Shown here: positions 10,023 through 17,359 of the stretch, piece by piece
Layout of the letters: each line of letters opens with the position of its first letter
How positions within the stretch are numbered: the first letter of the stretch is position 1
Assembly: GCA_965203605.1 (NCBI GenBank)
Contig: OZ241902.1
Coordinates: 1 to 64,000 of the forward strand
Reading direction: 5' to 3'
DNA length: 64,000 nucleotides
Source: JAPOUP01 sp965203605
GTDB taxonomy: Bacteria; Pseudomonadota; Alphaproteobacteria; Rhodobacterales; Rhodobacteraceae
The notes under the pieces: generated by a model
Databases searched by the model: none
The model's input: the letters and a program-made list of their open reading frames with translations, nothing else
Told to the model about the DNA's origin: nothing
Made by a program: the position numbers and the translations under genes

Positions 10023-10478
10023 ATGGCTCACCGGCAATTGCCCCCGAGCGCCCAGGAGGCCGCAATCGCACGCGCATCCGGACAGCTCCTGTCGCGCTAT
10101 GCGCGGAGCACAGCACCTCTCAAGCTACGCGTCATCGATGGGGAGCAGGCCGAACCGTTTGAACTGCCAGCAGGCGCCGTCGCACTTCTCATGGGTATCC
10201 TGGAAGCCATGGCTGCGGGGCAGGGGGTCACGATTATCCCCGAGACTACCGAACTGACCACAGTTCAGGCTGCAGACGTCCTGAAAATTTCGCGCCCGTT
10301 TCTGATCAAGCTTCTGGACGAGCAGAAGATCCCGCACCGTAAGGTGGGCAAGCATCGCCGTATCCGGATGGAAGATGTGATGGCCTACAAGGCCTCCATC
10401 GATGCCGAACGGGAAAGCGTGCTCGACCAGCTGGCCACTGAGGCGCAAGAGCAGGATATGGGTTACGGCAAACCATGA
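10023..10478 (+). CDS. Excisionase-family DNA-binding protein (antitoxin-like)
   Basis: A 151-residue protein with a MerR/excisionase-type helix-turn-helix at about residues 80-125 (TTVQAADVLKISRPFLIKLL, then KVGKHRRIRMEDV). Proteins of this architecture usually act as the DNA-binding antitoxin of a PIN-domain toxin encoded just downstream. Here the next gene encodes a WGR protein instead, so the antitoxin appears orphaned. The ATG at 10023 is supported by AGGAGA at 10012-10017; the frame extends upstream to 9879 but without coding character. Autoregulation is likely by analogy, not shown. Confidence 0.75.
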   Translation: MAHRQLPPSAQEAAIARASGQLLSRYARSTAPLKLRVIDGEQAEPFELPAGAVALLMGILEAMAAGQGVTIIPETTELTTVQAADVLKISRPFLIKLLDEQKIPHRKVGKHRRIRMEDVMAYKASIDAERESVLDQLATEAQEQDMGYGKP

Positions 10479-10552
10479 GCGGGTGCTCTGATTAGGCTTT
10501 CGAGGATTCACTTTTTGTTCTGAATCTGGTAGGTTTCAAGCAGGAGATTTCG

Positions 10553-10801
10553 ATGTTTGTCCGGCTTGAAAAGATCAACCCCGCAGAGCGCCAGAAGCGG
10601 TTCTATGTGATGAATGTCGCCCAGACCCTCTTTGGTGAATGGTGCCTTATTCGGGAATGGGGGCGGATCGGCGCGGCAGGCGGTCAAAGGATGATCGACT
10701 ACACGGAAACGAAGGAAGAGGCGGAAGCCGCCCTAAACAAGCTGTCAGCCCAGAAATGTCGCCGGGGCTATCACGAGCGTGAAACGTACCACGTCACCTA
10801 A
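10553..10801 (+). CDS. WGR domain-containing protein
   Basis: An 82-residue protein consisting of one WGR domain, a small nucleic-acid-binding fold also found in PARPs and MolR. The defining Trp-Gly-Arg is in the segment REWGRIGAAGG. The rest follows the family plan: an N-terminal beta hairpin (RFYVMNVAQTLFGEWCLI), then a helix with KEEAEAALNKL. Stand-alone WGR proteins are common on alphaproteobacterial plasmids; their role is not established. The ATG at 10553 is preceded by CAGGAG. It converges on the AbiE-type operon, with fewer than ten bases between this stop and the relic end of that toxin. Confidence 0.85.
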   Translation: MFVRLEKINPAERQKRFYVMNVAQTLFGEWCLIREWGRIGAAGGQRMIDYTETKEEAEAALNKLSAQKCRRGYHERETYHVT

Positions 10802-10949
10802 CCAAAACATCAGCCGTTGATTTCACCCTCAAAAGCTTCAATCGCACCCAAGATATCATCAAAGCCCGGCGCATCTCCGATGATCATCTCCCGCATCCCG
10901 GAATAATCCCGACGCAATGCAGCAGTCAGGCCCTCATTCGGCATCAATC

Positions 10950-11816
10950 TCAGAGACCCTGGCTTTGCTTTTCGTAGTTGGCCCAAGCTGCCTTGAAGAA
11001 GACTGACTTGTGATGCGCGACTTGTTCCAGCAGGTCGACGCTGCTGACAGCACGCTCCTTGGCCTTGTGGCCGATGAGTTGGGCCATGTCGTAGTAGTGG
11101 CGTGACATCCGATCCGCGAGGGGTTTGGCGGGGTCTTGATGATATAGCATGTGCAGGATTGTGGCCTTTTCCCAGAAGGTCCGCTCAACACCCAGCACTT
11201 TCACATCCACCCCACCTGATCCCAGCAGACCTGGAAAGGCTTGATGAACATATGGCGATATCTCGCGAACCTCGGCCGGCAGATGAACGCCCCGTGCTCC
11301 AAACTCGAAACGAACAATGGGTTTGACGTAACCGCCGGCACTGTCCGACAAGGATGGATAGGTGAAGAGCAGGGTTTGTGCATCTCCTGGATCGACCGTC
11401 AGGGAGAAACCCTGATCCAGACTTCCATCAAACGCGGCCTGAATCTCAGCCAAAAGCGGACCGGAGACTTCCGCCTCGGCCGCATCCTGGAGCTCCTGCA
11501 GCAAGGATTTGCGCTTTCCGCCGGACAGTTCGGGGTTTTCGGGATCGCGGTCGCCTTCGAAACCAAGCTGTGCCCGATCTAGGGATAGATCCACATCTTC
11601 CGAGAAGCGATGGATCACGTCATAGGCTTTGGAAAGAGATGTCCCTCCTTTGAAGATCATGTGATCGCCAAAGGAAGGCAGGGCGAAGAGTTGCTTCAAG
11701 GACCAGCAGACCCAGAAGTCTTTCTCAATGATGGCCTTGGACATCCCGAGCTGCGCCGCTGCCTCCTGGAAGGCTTCGTCTCGTTGTTCTGGGGTGTCGT
11801 TGGCAAACTGATCCAT
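10950..11816 (-). CDS. AbiEii/AbiGii-type nucleotidyltransferase toxin, C-terminus frameshifted
   Basis: The toxin of an AbiE-type (type IV) toxin-antitoxin and phage-abortive-infection system, of the DUF1814 nucleotidyltransferase family. The catalytic FKGGTSLSKAYDVI motif is at about residues 53-68 and the metal-binding EDVDLSLD at about 73-80. KVLGVERTFWEKATIL, around residue 210, is the other family block. The frame closes after YEKQSQGL, but one base back it continues as KPGSLRLMPNEGL and about 45 more family-like residues, stopping at 10810-10812. A single-base deletion near 10968 therefore truncates the last fifty residues or so, unless it is a sequencing error. The catalytic core is intact. 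Confidence 0.88.
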   Translation of the reverse strand: MDQFANDTPEQRDEAFQEAAAQLGMSKAIIEKDFWVCWSLKQLFALPSFGDHMIFKGGTSLSKAYDVIHRFSEDVDLSLDRAQLGFEGDRDPENPELSGGKRKSLLQELQDAAEAEVSGPLLAEIQAAFDGSLDQGFSLTVDPGDAQTLLFTYPSLSDSAGGYVKPIVRFEFGARGVHLPAEVREISPYVHQAFPGLLGSGGVDVKVLGVERTFWEKATILHMLYHQDPAKPLADRMSRHYYDMAQLIGHKAKERAVSSVDLLEQVAHHKSVFFKAAWANYEKQSQGL

Positions 11817-11818
11817 GC

Positions 11819-12415
11819 TCAGGCGTGCGCAACGATCTGCTGCACGACAGGATGCATCCAGGCCGGCGCATGCTTGCTTTGCTTGGAAAGCAGAACCCGA
11901 TCCTTGTCATCAAGTGAGCGTGCCAACTTGCCAATCACCTGATCATCGACCCGGTCCTTGCCGACATAACGCAGCGCCTGAAACACGGCACCGGTCTTTT
12001 GGCCCGCGCCAACAAGCGTCTCGGAGGAGGCATTGCGAAACTGGATCACCTGCCGACCGACTGTTTTGGTCCGTGTTGGCCCATCGGTCATGTAGGTGGG
12101 CTTGGATGGCACCTGGGTGGAGAGTCCCAACTGGTTGGCAGCCATAGCAGGGGAGGGCTGCAGGACCTGGTTGTCTTTGCGAGCCACAGCCTGCGCGATA
12201 TCGTCCGCGGACGGCGACAGATAGCCGAAACGCGTGCTTTTTTTGGGGTAGTCGTAGAGCCCCCGCGTCAGGCGCCGGATCACTCCCTGATCCGCCAGAC
12301 GCGACAACGCCTGATCCACGCTGGCGCGGGACCCGATGTCCAGAAAGTCCGACGGTGCAAAGATTGCGCCGCGGCCCTTTCCGATGATGCGTTGTTTGAT
12401 CTTCGATGTGATCAT
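11819..12415 (-). CDS. DUF6088 family / AbiEi-type antitoxin
   Basis: A 198-residue protein with an N-terminal winged helix (GAIFAPSDFLDIGSRASVDQ, then ALSRLADQGVIRRLTRGLYDY, about residues 16-56), typical of DUF6088/AbiEi transcriptional antitoxins. Its stop is two bases before the toxin ATG, an arrangement suited to coupled translation. AbiEi proteins bind inverted repeats in their own promoter and repress it, and such a palindrome overlaps the promoter at 12431-12454. The ATG at 12415 follows AAGGAG. The antitoxin looks intact while the toxin has lost its C-terminus. Confidence 0.85.
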   Translation of the reverse strand: MITSKIKQRIIGKGRGAIFAPSDFLDIGSRASVDQALSRLADQGVIRRLTRGLYDYPKKSTRFGYLSPSADDIAQAVARKDNQVLQPSPAMAANQLGLSTQVPSKPTYMTDGPTRTKTVGRQVIQFRNASSETLVGAGQKTGAVFQALRYVGKDRVDDQVIGKLARSLDDKDRVLLSKQSKHAPAWMHPVVQQIVAHA

Positions 12416-12430
12416 GATCTATCTCCTTGT

Positions 12431-12462
12431 CAGAAAATAAGGTATGTTTTTCTGAAAGTCAA
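12431..12462 (-). promoter_or_regulatory. AbiE-type operon promoter with palindromic operator
   Basis: On the minus strand a -35 box TTGACT (12457-12462) and a -10 box TATTTT (12434-12439) are 17 bases apart. A perfect inverted repeat, CAGAAAA-N10-TTTTCTG (12431-12437 and 12448-12454), covers the -10 and spacer. That is the expected place for repression by the antitoxin. The start codon follows 20 bases downstream, after AAGGAG. Confidence 0.7.
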
Positions 12463-12790
12463 TGTTAGCGAATGCGTATCCATGGCCATCTGGAACGGCG
12501 GGTAGTGGTCTGTGATGCAGACATTCGATTGAGGAGACGCAAGGAGCAAAGAAAAGAAAGAACTCTGAGCCTCTTGCACAATTATCGCGGTTCGGGCGGC
12601 CGCGGCCAGCCTTTCGGTTCCGCCAGGGTCGTGACACCGGATCCGGCGGGTGCCCGGGGCGTCTGCACGAGCCAAAGTGTGGCGGAATGCCGCAGCTTGT
12701 GGCCCATCGGGCGCTGTCCGCGCATGGCTGGCCGTGCCGTCCCCTCCGGGGCGGCGTCCGCGGCGGACGGAGATGCCGGAACCGGCGGTG

Positions 12791-13463
12791 TCAGATGGTG
12801 AGCCGCATCAGCTGCCCGCCGGTCAGCGCCGGCACGCGGAGGAACAGGTGGCAGGCCACCCTGGCGTGCCCACGGACGCGGACGTGCCGGGCGCCGTACG
12901 AGTCCTTCAGGGCGGAGTTCACGCGCCCGCCGCTGGAGCGCTGCCGGTAGCGGACGCGGTCGTGGCGGATGTGGCCCGCCCTGCGCTGCGCCAGCGCCTC
13001 TTTCCCGAGGCGCTCCCTCAGCGCCGCGTCGCGGCGGGGGTTGGTGTCGGTGGTCGCCACGCGCCCCGTCAGGCAGGCGTGGAACCCGATCTCCAGCGAG
13101 TCACAGGCCGCGTCCATGAGCTCGTGACAGTGGTCCACCCGCAGCGCCGTCATCCCCGGCAGCGGTATGGCGGCCTGGCTGTCGCGCGGCGACGCCGAGG
13201 TCAGGATGCAGCTGATGGGGACGTCGCCGTCGGCGGCGTCGATATGCAGCCTGTACCCCCGCCAGCTCTCCCTGTACCCCTTGGAGTTGCGCTTCGTGCC
13301 GGTGTCGCAGGCCTTCGGCAGCTCGCCGGCCATCCCCTCCGCCGTCATCCCGTCCCGCAGCTGCCGCTCCAGCCGGGTCGGCTCCCTCGGGACCTCCTCC
13401 CCCTTTTTCGGGCGTCCGCGCTTTCGCTTCGGCCGCTCCTGCGGCTTCGGCTTCGGCGCCGGC
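12791..13463 (-). pseudogene. DDE transposase, C-terminal half
   Basis: This is the downstream half of the IS transposase, cut off from its start by the IS110 insertion. Reading from 13463 it begins RPAPKPKPQERPKRKRGRP, a basic linker. It continues through KACDTGTKRNSKGYRESW and the IDAADGDVPISCILTSAS segment of the RNase H-like fold, and ends RVRGHARVACHLFLRV near 12800. If the IS110 is removed, the upstream half ends in GRE and joins this one in frame. The sequence matches a transposase type common in Rhodobacteraceae; I would place it near IS4/IS5 but cannot fix the group. Confidence 0.8.
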
Positions 13464-13466
13464 CTC

Positions 13467-13784
13467 GTATGTTCAAAGAATCAGAAATGAAAGGAGGTGG
13501 TGGCTGTGGAAAAATCTGGCGCGATTTCCTGTGGAAAACATGCCGGTTGCCTTCCGCCGTCCCTCCGGTCCGTTCCTGTGTCGGGACCGCCGCCGCCGGA
13601 TCAGAACCGGCGGCGGCGGTGCGGGGCTGGCCCCGCAGGACGGGTTGGACCGATACGGCCCTGGATCGCGACAGCGGATCCGTGGGAGAGCGTGGTCGGC
13701 CCGCCCTCCCGTCCGTCTCCCGGGTCCTGGATGGATGCCTGGGTTCACGGAACCGGATCATCGCGGGGCCAGGAGCGGGAGAGC
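13467..13784 (+). ncRNA. Candidate bridge RNA in the IS110 left end
   Basis: IS110 elements encode a bridge RNA in the noncoding end before the recombinase; its loops pair with donor and target DNA. This leader shows the expected structure. A perfect 14-bp stem lies at 13586-13599 and 13607-13620 with the loop ATCAGAA, followed directly by a 7-bp GC stem at 13621-13627 and 13630-13636. The first 110 bases are conserved in a diverged copy at 57748-57640 on the minus strand, where hairpins occur at corresponding places. The RNA ends are not determinable by eye, and transcription is inferred. Confidence 0.55.
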
Positions 13785-14728
13785 ATGACAGCAATGGTCG
13801 CGGGAATCGACGTAAGCAGGCGTACACCGACATCCACGTCAACGGGCGTGACCTCACGGCCACCAACGACACGGACGGCTTCCGAAAGGTCGGCCGCGTC
13901 CTCAGGGAGGCCGGCGCCACGCGGGCCGTCATGGAGGCCACGGGGCGCATGCACCGGGCGCTGCCGCAGTCGCCGCGCGCCAGGGGTTTCGCCACCCTCG
14001 TGGTGAACCCGCGGCAGGCGAGGGACCTCCCGAAGGCCGCCGGGGCGCTCGCGAAGACGGACAGGGTGGACGCCAGGATACTGGCGGCCTTCGGGGCCGC
14101 GTTCCCGGACATGCGGGCCACGGCGCCGGCCAGCGCCGCCATCGACCGGCTCCGCGACATGCCGGGGCTGCGGGAGAAACTTGTGGACCAGCGGGCCGGG
14201 CTCAGGACCGTCCTGTCGGAGGTCGGCGGGGGGACGCCCGGCGCGGAGGTCGGCAGGGTCCCCGGGGACATCGACGCCGCCATCGCGGCGCTGGAGCGGC
14301 GGATCGGCGTGACGGTCGCCGGGACGCCGGAGTTCGCCGAAAGCCACCGCATCCTGACCCCGGTGCCGGGCATCGGACCCGTCACGGCCGCGGCCCTGAT
14401 CGCGTGGATGGAGGAGCTGGGCGCCATCGGCAACCGCCAGGCCGCCTCCCTGCCCGGCGTGGCCCCCCTCGCCCGCGACAGCGGCACCCTGAAAGGCGGG
14501 CGCCACATCGGCGGCGGGAGGAGGCGGCCGGGGGACGTCCTGTACATGGCGGCGATGTCGGCCAGCCGGTGCTCCCCCGACATGAGCGACCTGTACCAAC
14601 GCCTCAGGGACAGGGGAAAGCCACACAGGGTCGCCCTCGTGGCCGTCATGCGCAGGCTGGCCGTGACCGCCAACGCCCTTCTCCGCGACCGCCGCGAGTG
14701 GGAGGACCGGACGGCGGCCACCACCTGA
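13785..14728 (+). pseudogene. IS110-family transposase (recombinase) with a one-base deletion
   Basis: The N-terminal DEDD RuvC-like domain is visible: GIDV, VMEATG, KTDRVDARIL. The C-terminal Transposase_20 domain has PGIGPVTAAALIAWMEELG and a GVAPLARDSG segment with the candidate catalytic serine. The start at 13785 follows AGGAG at 13771-13775. After GIDVS the frame is lost: one base appears missing from a lysine codon near 13818, and the rest (AYTDIHVNGRD onward, about 300 residues) reads in another frame to the stop at 14728. All other motifs are intact, so the lesion is recent or a sequencing error. Confidence 0.85.
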
Positions 14729-14930
14729 CGCCCGGACGGACCGCCGCGGTCCGGCACGGAAACGAATCACCTTCGGGCCGGCCGGGGCCTCCCCGGCGGG
14801 CGCTTCCGGCGTGCCCGGACGGCGCCGCCTGTGGGGAACACTGTGGAAAGGTCCGGGACAGCCCGACACGGAACCCGGAAAAAAACGGAAAAAAAGCCGG
14901 ATCCGGGCTTGAATTCCAACATGGATGCTC

Positions 14931-15414
14931 TCCCGCCCGACGATCGCCGTCGAGTCCCGCGATATGTGGCCGACGACCGAGCCGGAATACGCGGCGCGGA
15001 GCAGCGCCCCGTGCATCCGCTCCGGCAGACGGGTCTCCGCGAACCAGGGGAGGGCGCGGGAGAAGGTCGATTCACTGGGCACCTCCGACACGCGGGACCA
15101 GCCGACCGGCCTGCGCAGCGTCGGGTCGTATCGCAGCCTGTCGATCAGCACCGTCGTGGTCGGCATGTCCCAGACCGCCCTCCCGACGAAGGCCCGCGCC
15201 AGCGCCCTGCGGTCGGCGGGCGGGTTGCCGACGCCCCGGTGGTGTAGTGGACGTGCCTCTCCACCTCCACCAGATCCAGGACGGCGATGAACCTGCCGTG
15301 CCTCACGCCCAGCGGGCCGACCTCCCCGGCGAGGGAAGGCAGAAGTTCCCCCTGGAACCGCTGCCAGGCATCTGATATGGATGATCGTAGGGACATGGAG
15401 CCGTCTCCCTGCAT
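14931..15414 (-). pseudogene. DDE transposase, N-terminal half, frameshifted
   Basis: This upstream half of the IS transposase starts at 15414 (MQGDGSMSLRS) or 15396. It reads SDAWQRFQGELLPSLAGEV through VEVERHVH, then needs a frame change near 15245. It goes on as IDRLRYDPTLRRPVGW, SESTFSRALPWFAET and VGHISRDSTAIVGRE, where the IS110 junction cuts it. The frameshift is independent of the IS110 insertion, so the transposase carries two lesions. The other half is at 12791-13463. Confidence 0.78.
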
Positions 15415-15458
15415 GTTGTGGCTTTCGCACCTGCTTCATACCAGAGGGACGGCTCCAT
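15395..15458 (-). promoter_or_regulatory. Inverted repeat over the IS transposase start
   Basis: An 11-bp perfect inverted repeat (ATGGAGCCGTC at 15395-15405, complement at 15448-15458) spans the first transposase codons and the presumed ribosome-binding site. The same structure is present at 1-11 and 54-64 in the other copy. It could limit translation of read-through transcripts, a known device in insertion sequences, but the role is inferred. Confidence 0.5.
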
Positions 15459-15765
15459 ATCCAGGCCCCCGATCAGAAAAAAGCGCCCGTTTCCGAAAAA
15501 ACCGCTTGATCGGGGAATTCTGCAAGAGGCTTCATTGATAAAAAATAACAATCTTGGATTTCTTGGAAGAAATTCAGGTGTACCACTCCTGCTTCACGTG
15601 GCGTGAACGGCTGGTATAGGCCAGATGACGCTGTTACGGTCGCCGGGCTAGCCGCACACCAGCCGCCGAGAAAGTGCCCTCGGACTTGGTGCCCCCGACA
15701 GGTGCCTCACTTTCCGACACCCTATCCGACTGCGCGGTCCCTGCCGAACACCATATTCTGGTCAC

Positions 15766-16248
15766 TTAAACTGGCGCGTCGCATGCACGCGCCTGCCGAA
15801 CGCGACGTAGATGCGCAGCGGCGTGGCGGGCGTAAAGCTGTTCCCGGGTGGCGCTCCTGAACGGACGGAGATCCTTGACATGGGCATTATCGAGCCAGTT
15901 ACAGTCCTCGAGGGCATGCATCAGTCCGAAACGCAGGGACCAGAGTACGTAGGAACCCTTTGACATGCTGCCTGGCGTGGCCTTCACCAGAGCTTCCCGC
16001 CATACCTTTTGGGGAATATCCTGCAAGATGAAGGCAATGGCGTCATCACCGGCGAAATCCACGACCTGACGCACGAACTGTGGTCCGTTGCGGAGAATGG
16101 TCCATGGTGGTCCGTGCCACCAGCAGCCGTTGCCGGCGATAGCAAGGCGTTCCGGCGTCGCCACAAGCGGCATGTCGACCGGAGGGATCGGCGTGCCTCG
16201 CCAGGTGCGCAGTTCTGAATGGGGATCGTAACCGAGACGTTCTGCCAT
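15766..16248 (-). CDS. Unrecognised protein coupled to an AbiEii-like gene
   Basis: A 160-residue protein I do not recognise. It begins MAERLGYDPHSELRTWRGTP. It has a Trp-rich GCWWHGPPW stretch near residue 42, then VVDFAGDDAIAFILQD. Its C-terminal half is basic and probably helical (LWSLRFGLMHALEDCNWL, then RSATREQLYARHAAAHLRR). Its ATG overlaps the stop of the AbiEii-like gene (TGATG at 16246-16250), so the two are surely co-expressed. In AbiE systems the antitoxin normally precedes the toxin; here this gene follows. It could be a cognate antitoxin, a second toxin domain, or an unrelated passenger. No signal peptide or membrane segment is seen. Confidence 0.7.
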   Translation of the reverse strand: MAERLGYDPHSELRTWRGTPIPPVDMPLVATPERLAIAGNGCWWHGPPWTILRNGPQFVRQVVDFAGDDAIAFILQDIPQKVWREALVKATPGSMSKGSYVLWSLRFGLMHALEDCNWLDNAHVKDLRPFRSATREQLYARHAAAHLRRVRQARACDAPV

Positions 16249-16916
16249 CAGAACGGTTCCGATGACCTGTGCCAGTCTGGAGGTAACGGTGCTGTCCCGC
16301 CGGCATCGAAACTACGCAGGGTTCGGATGTCTTCGCTTGTGAGTTCCGGGAATACTTCGACTGGCGGATTCACAAGGACCGACGATACAGCCGCCGCGTA
16401 CCGGTTCTCTGAATTCTGAATGGTCTTCATGACCATGTCTGGCCACGACCGAATCGCAGCGGCGATGTCGATGTAGTCCCGCACGGCAGCGCGTGACGCA
16501 CAGGCCTCCAACTTACAGGAGATGAGGTCCGCCGGATGCGCGACCGCGACACCATTCGAGGCGATGATCGGTTCGAACTTCGGGAAGGGAATCGTCGGGC
16601 CACACTCCATCAGTGTGATAAGTAGCGGGTCATGCTGACGTGTTTCGGGCAACCGAACGTCGATCATTCCCGCACCGCCGTTGAAGGCACCCCCCTCCAG
16701 CCACTCAAGACTTTGTACAAAATCCACGTCGATTACCGAATCCGGTGTGCAGAAGTTGAAAGAAATTGAAGGCCGGTGATCCAAATAGAGCGCAAGTGCG
16801 GTTCCGCCGTAGAGACGCAGGTTGCCCTCCATTGGCCCGCGTAGGTGCTCCTGCCAAAACGTCCGCATTCGGGTGTTCATGAAACCGATGTGCGATGGCT
16901 GGGGTATGGATGTCAT
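16248..16916 (-). CDS. AbiEii/DUF1814-like nucleotidyltransferase
   Basis: A 222-residue protein of the nucleotidyltransferase/AbiEii superfamily, diverged from the toxin at 10950-11816. It has LRLYGGTALALYLDHRPSIS at about residues 35-54, the equivalent of the FKGGT motif, and then FNFCTPDSVIDVDFV where the acidic pair would be. The canonical DxD is weakened to FNF, so catalysis is doubtful. Later HPADLISCKLEACASRAAVR and DYIDIAAAIRSW match the family's C-terminal block. I chose the ATG at 16916 because family similarity starts soon after it; upstream in-frame sequence to 17150 looks noncoding. The downstream unknown gene overlaps its stop. Confidence 0.75.
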   Translation of the reverse strand: MTSIPQPSHIGFMNTRMRTFWQEHLRGPMEGNLRLYGGTALALYLDHRPSISFNFCTPDSVIDVDFVQSLEWLEGGAFNGGAGMIDVRLPETRQHDPLLITLMECGPTIPFPKFEPIIASNGVAVAHPADLISCKLEACASRAAVRDYIDIAAAIRSWPDMVMKTIQNSENRYAAAVSSVLVNPPVEVFPELTSEDIRTLRSFDAGGTAPLPPDWHRSSEPF

Positions 16917-17041
16917 GGTTGGCTCTCGGCTCCGGTTTGCGGGGGGGCGGAGCCTGAAGTGTGACTCGGACGGCAAGGCGGCAGAACGCCTCGGGCTTGT
17001 CCCACAGCCGCGCGGTAAGGTTCTCATCCGGCGGCTTCCCG

Positions 17042-17359
17042 TCATCTTTCCCTTGGCAGCCGCTCCTCGGGGATGGTTTCGATGCGCACCTGTCTGTTGG
17101 GGAGTTCGGCGTTCGCTCTCCGCACCCAGTCGCGGATGGATAAGCCCCAAAAAGGAACAAGCCCCCGACCGACCGTATCTGCGTGGGAGAGGTAGCCTGC
17201 GGCGGTGCGCTCGGAGGCAAAAGGGCCGCCACCCAGCAATTTCGGCACGGAGACATCGCTCCAGCGGTCGCCTTGGAAGCGGTTCACATGGGCTTCAGGC
17301 CACGTCCCGACCCAGTTTATCCGATTTGGCTTGAAGCCGTGCCGTGCGGGCTCCGTCAT
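17042..17359 (-). CDS. Hypothetical protein, possible member of the AbiEii-like locus
   Basis: A 105-residue frame with protein-like composition: KPNRINWVGTWPEAHVNRF, FASERTAAGYLSHADTV and LSIRDWVRRANAELPN. I recognise no family. It is on the same strand and 125 bases upstream of the AbiEii-like gene, where an antitoxin gene would normally be, but it has no winged-helix signature. An ATG at 17359 or a TTG at 17368 could start it; no strong ribosome-binding site decides. It might also be the tail of a decayed larger gene. Confidence 0.4.
   Translation of the reverse strand: MTEPARHGFKPNRINWVGTWPEAHVNRFQGDRWSDVSVPKLLGGGPFASERTAAGYLSHADTVGRGLVPFWGLSIRDWVRRANAELPNRQVRIETIPEERLPRER

Larger units (their letters stand above)
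13467..14930 (+). mobile_element. IS110-family insertion sequence nested in the DDE IS
   Basis: Boundaries come from restoring the interrupted host frame. The left junction is ...GGCCTC/GTATGTTC at 13466/13467, and the right is ...CATGGATG/CTCTCCCG at 14927/14928. The trinucleotide CTC at 13464-13466 and 14928-14930 is shared; only one copy is needed in the restored target. IS110-family elements lack inverted repeats and leave a short core repeat, CT in the well-studied IS621. The element is about 1.46 kb, with a 318-base noncoding left end, the transposase, and a noncoding right end of about 200 bases. Confidence 0.85.
12567..15531 (-). mobile_element. DDE-type insertion sequence interrupted by an IS110 element
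   Basis: The ends carry an imperfect inverted repeat, AGCCTCTTGCA at 12568-12578 and its complement near 15521-15531. Removing the nested IS110 leaves about 1.5 kb with one minus-strand transposase. The right end is repeated at 1-137. No clear target duplication flanks the element. It lies just upstream of the AbiE-type operon. The transposase is broken twice, by the IS110 and by a frameshift near 15245, so this copy is immobile unless helped in trans. Confidence 0.8.

Noticed and set aside
12650..13784. Long plus-strand open frame leading into the IS110 transposase
   Set aside because: It is antisense to the DDE transposase and the IS110 leader. Only the part after about 13814 is real transposase sequence; the rest is a by-product of GC-rich codons.
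13745..15439. 564-codon minus-strand open frame
   Set aside because: It joins a real segment of the DDE transposase (about 14931-15245) to antisense of the IS110 transposase. It is a chimera, not a gene.
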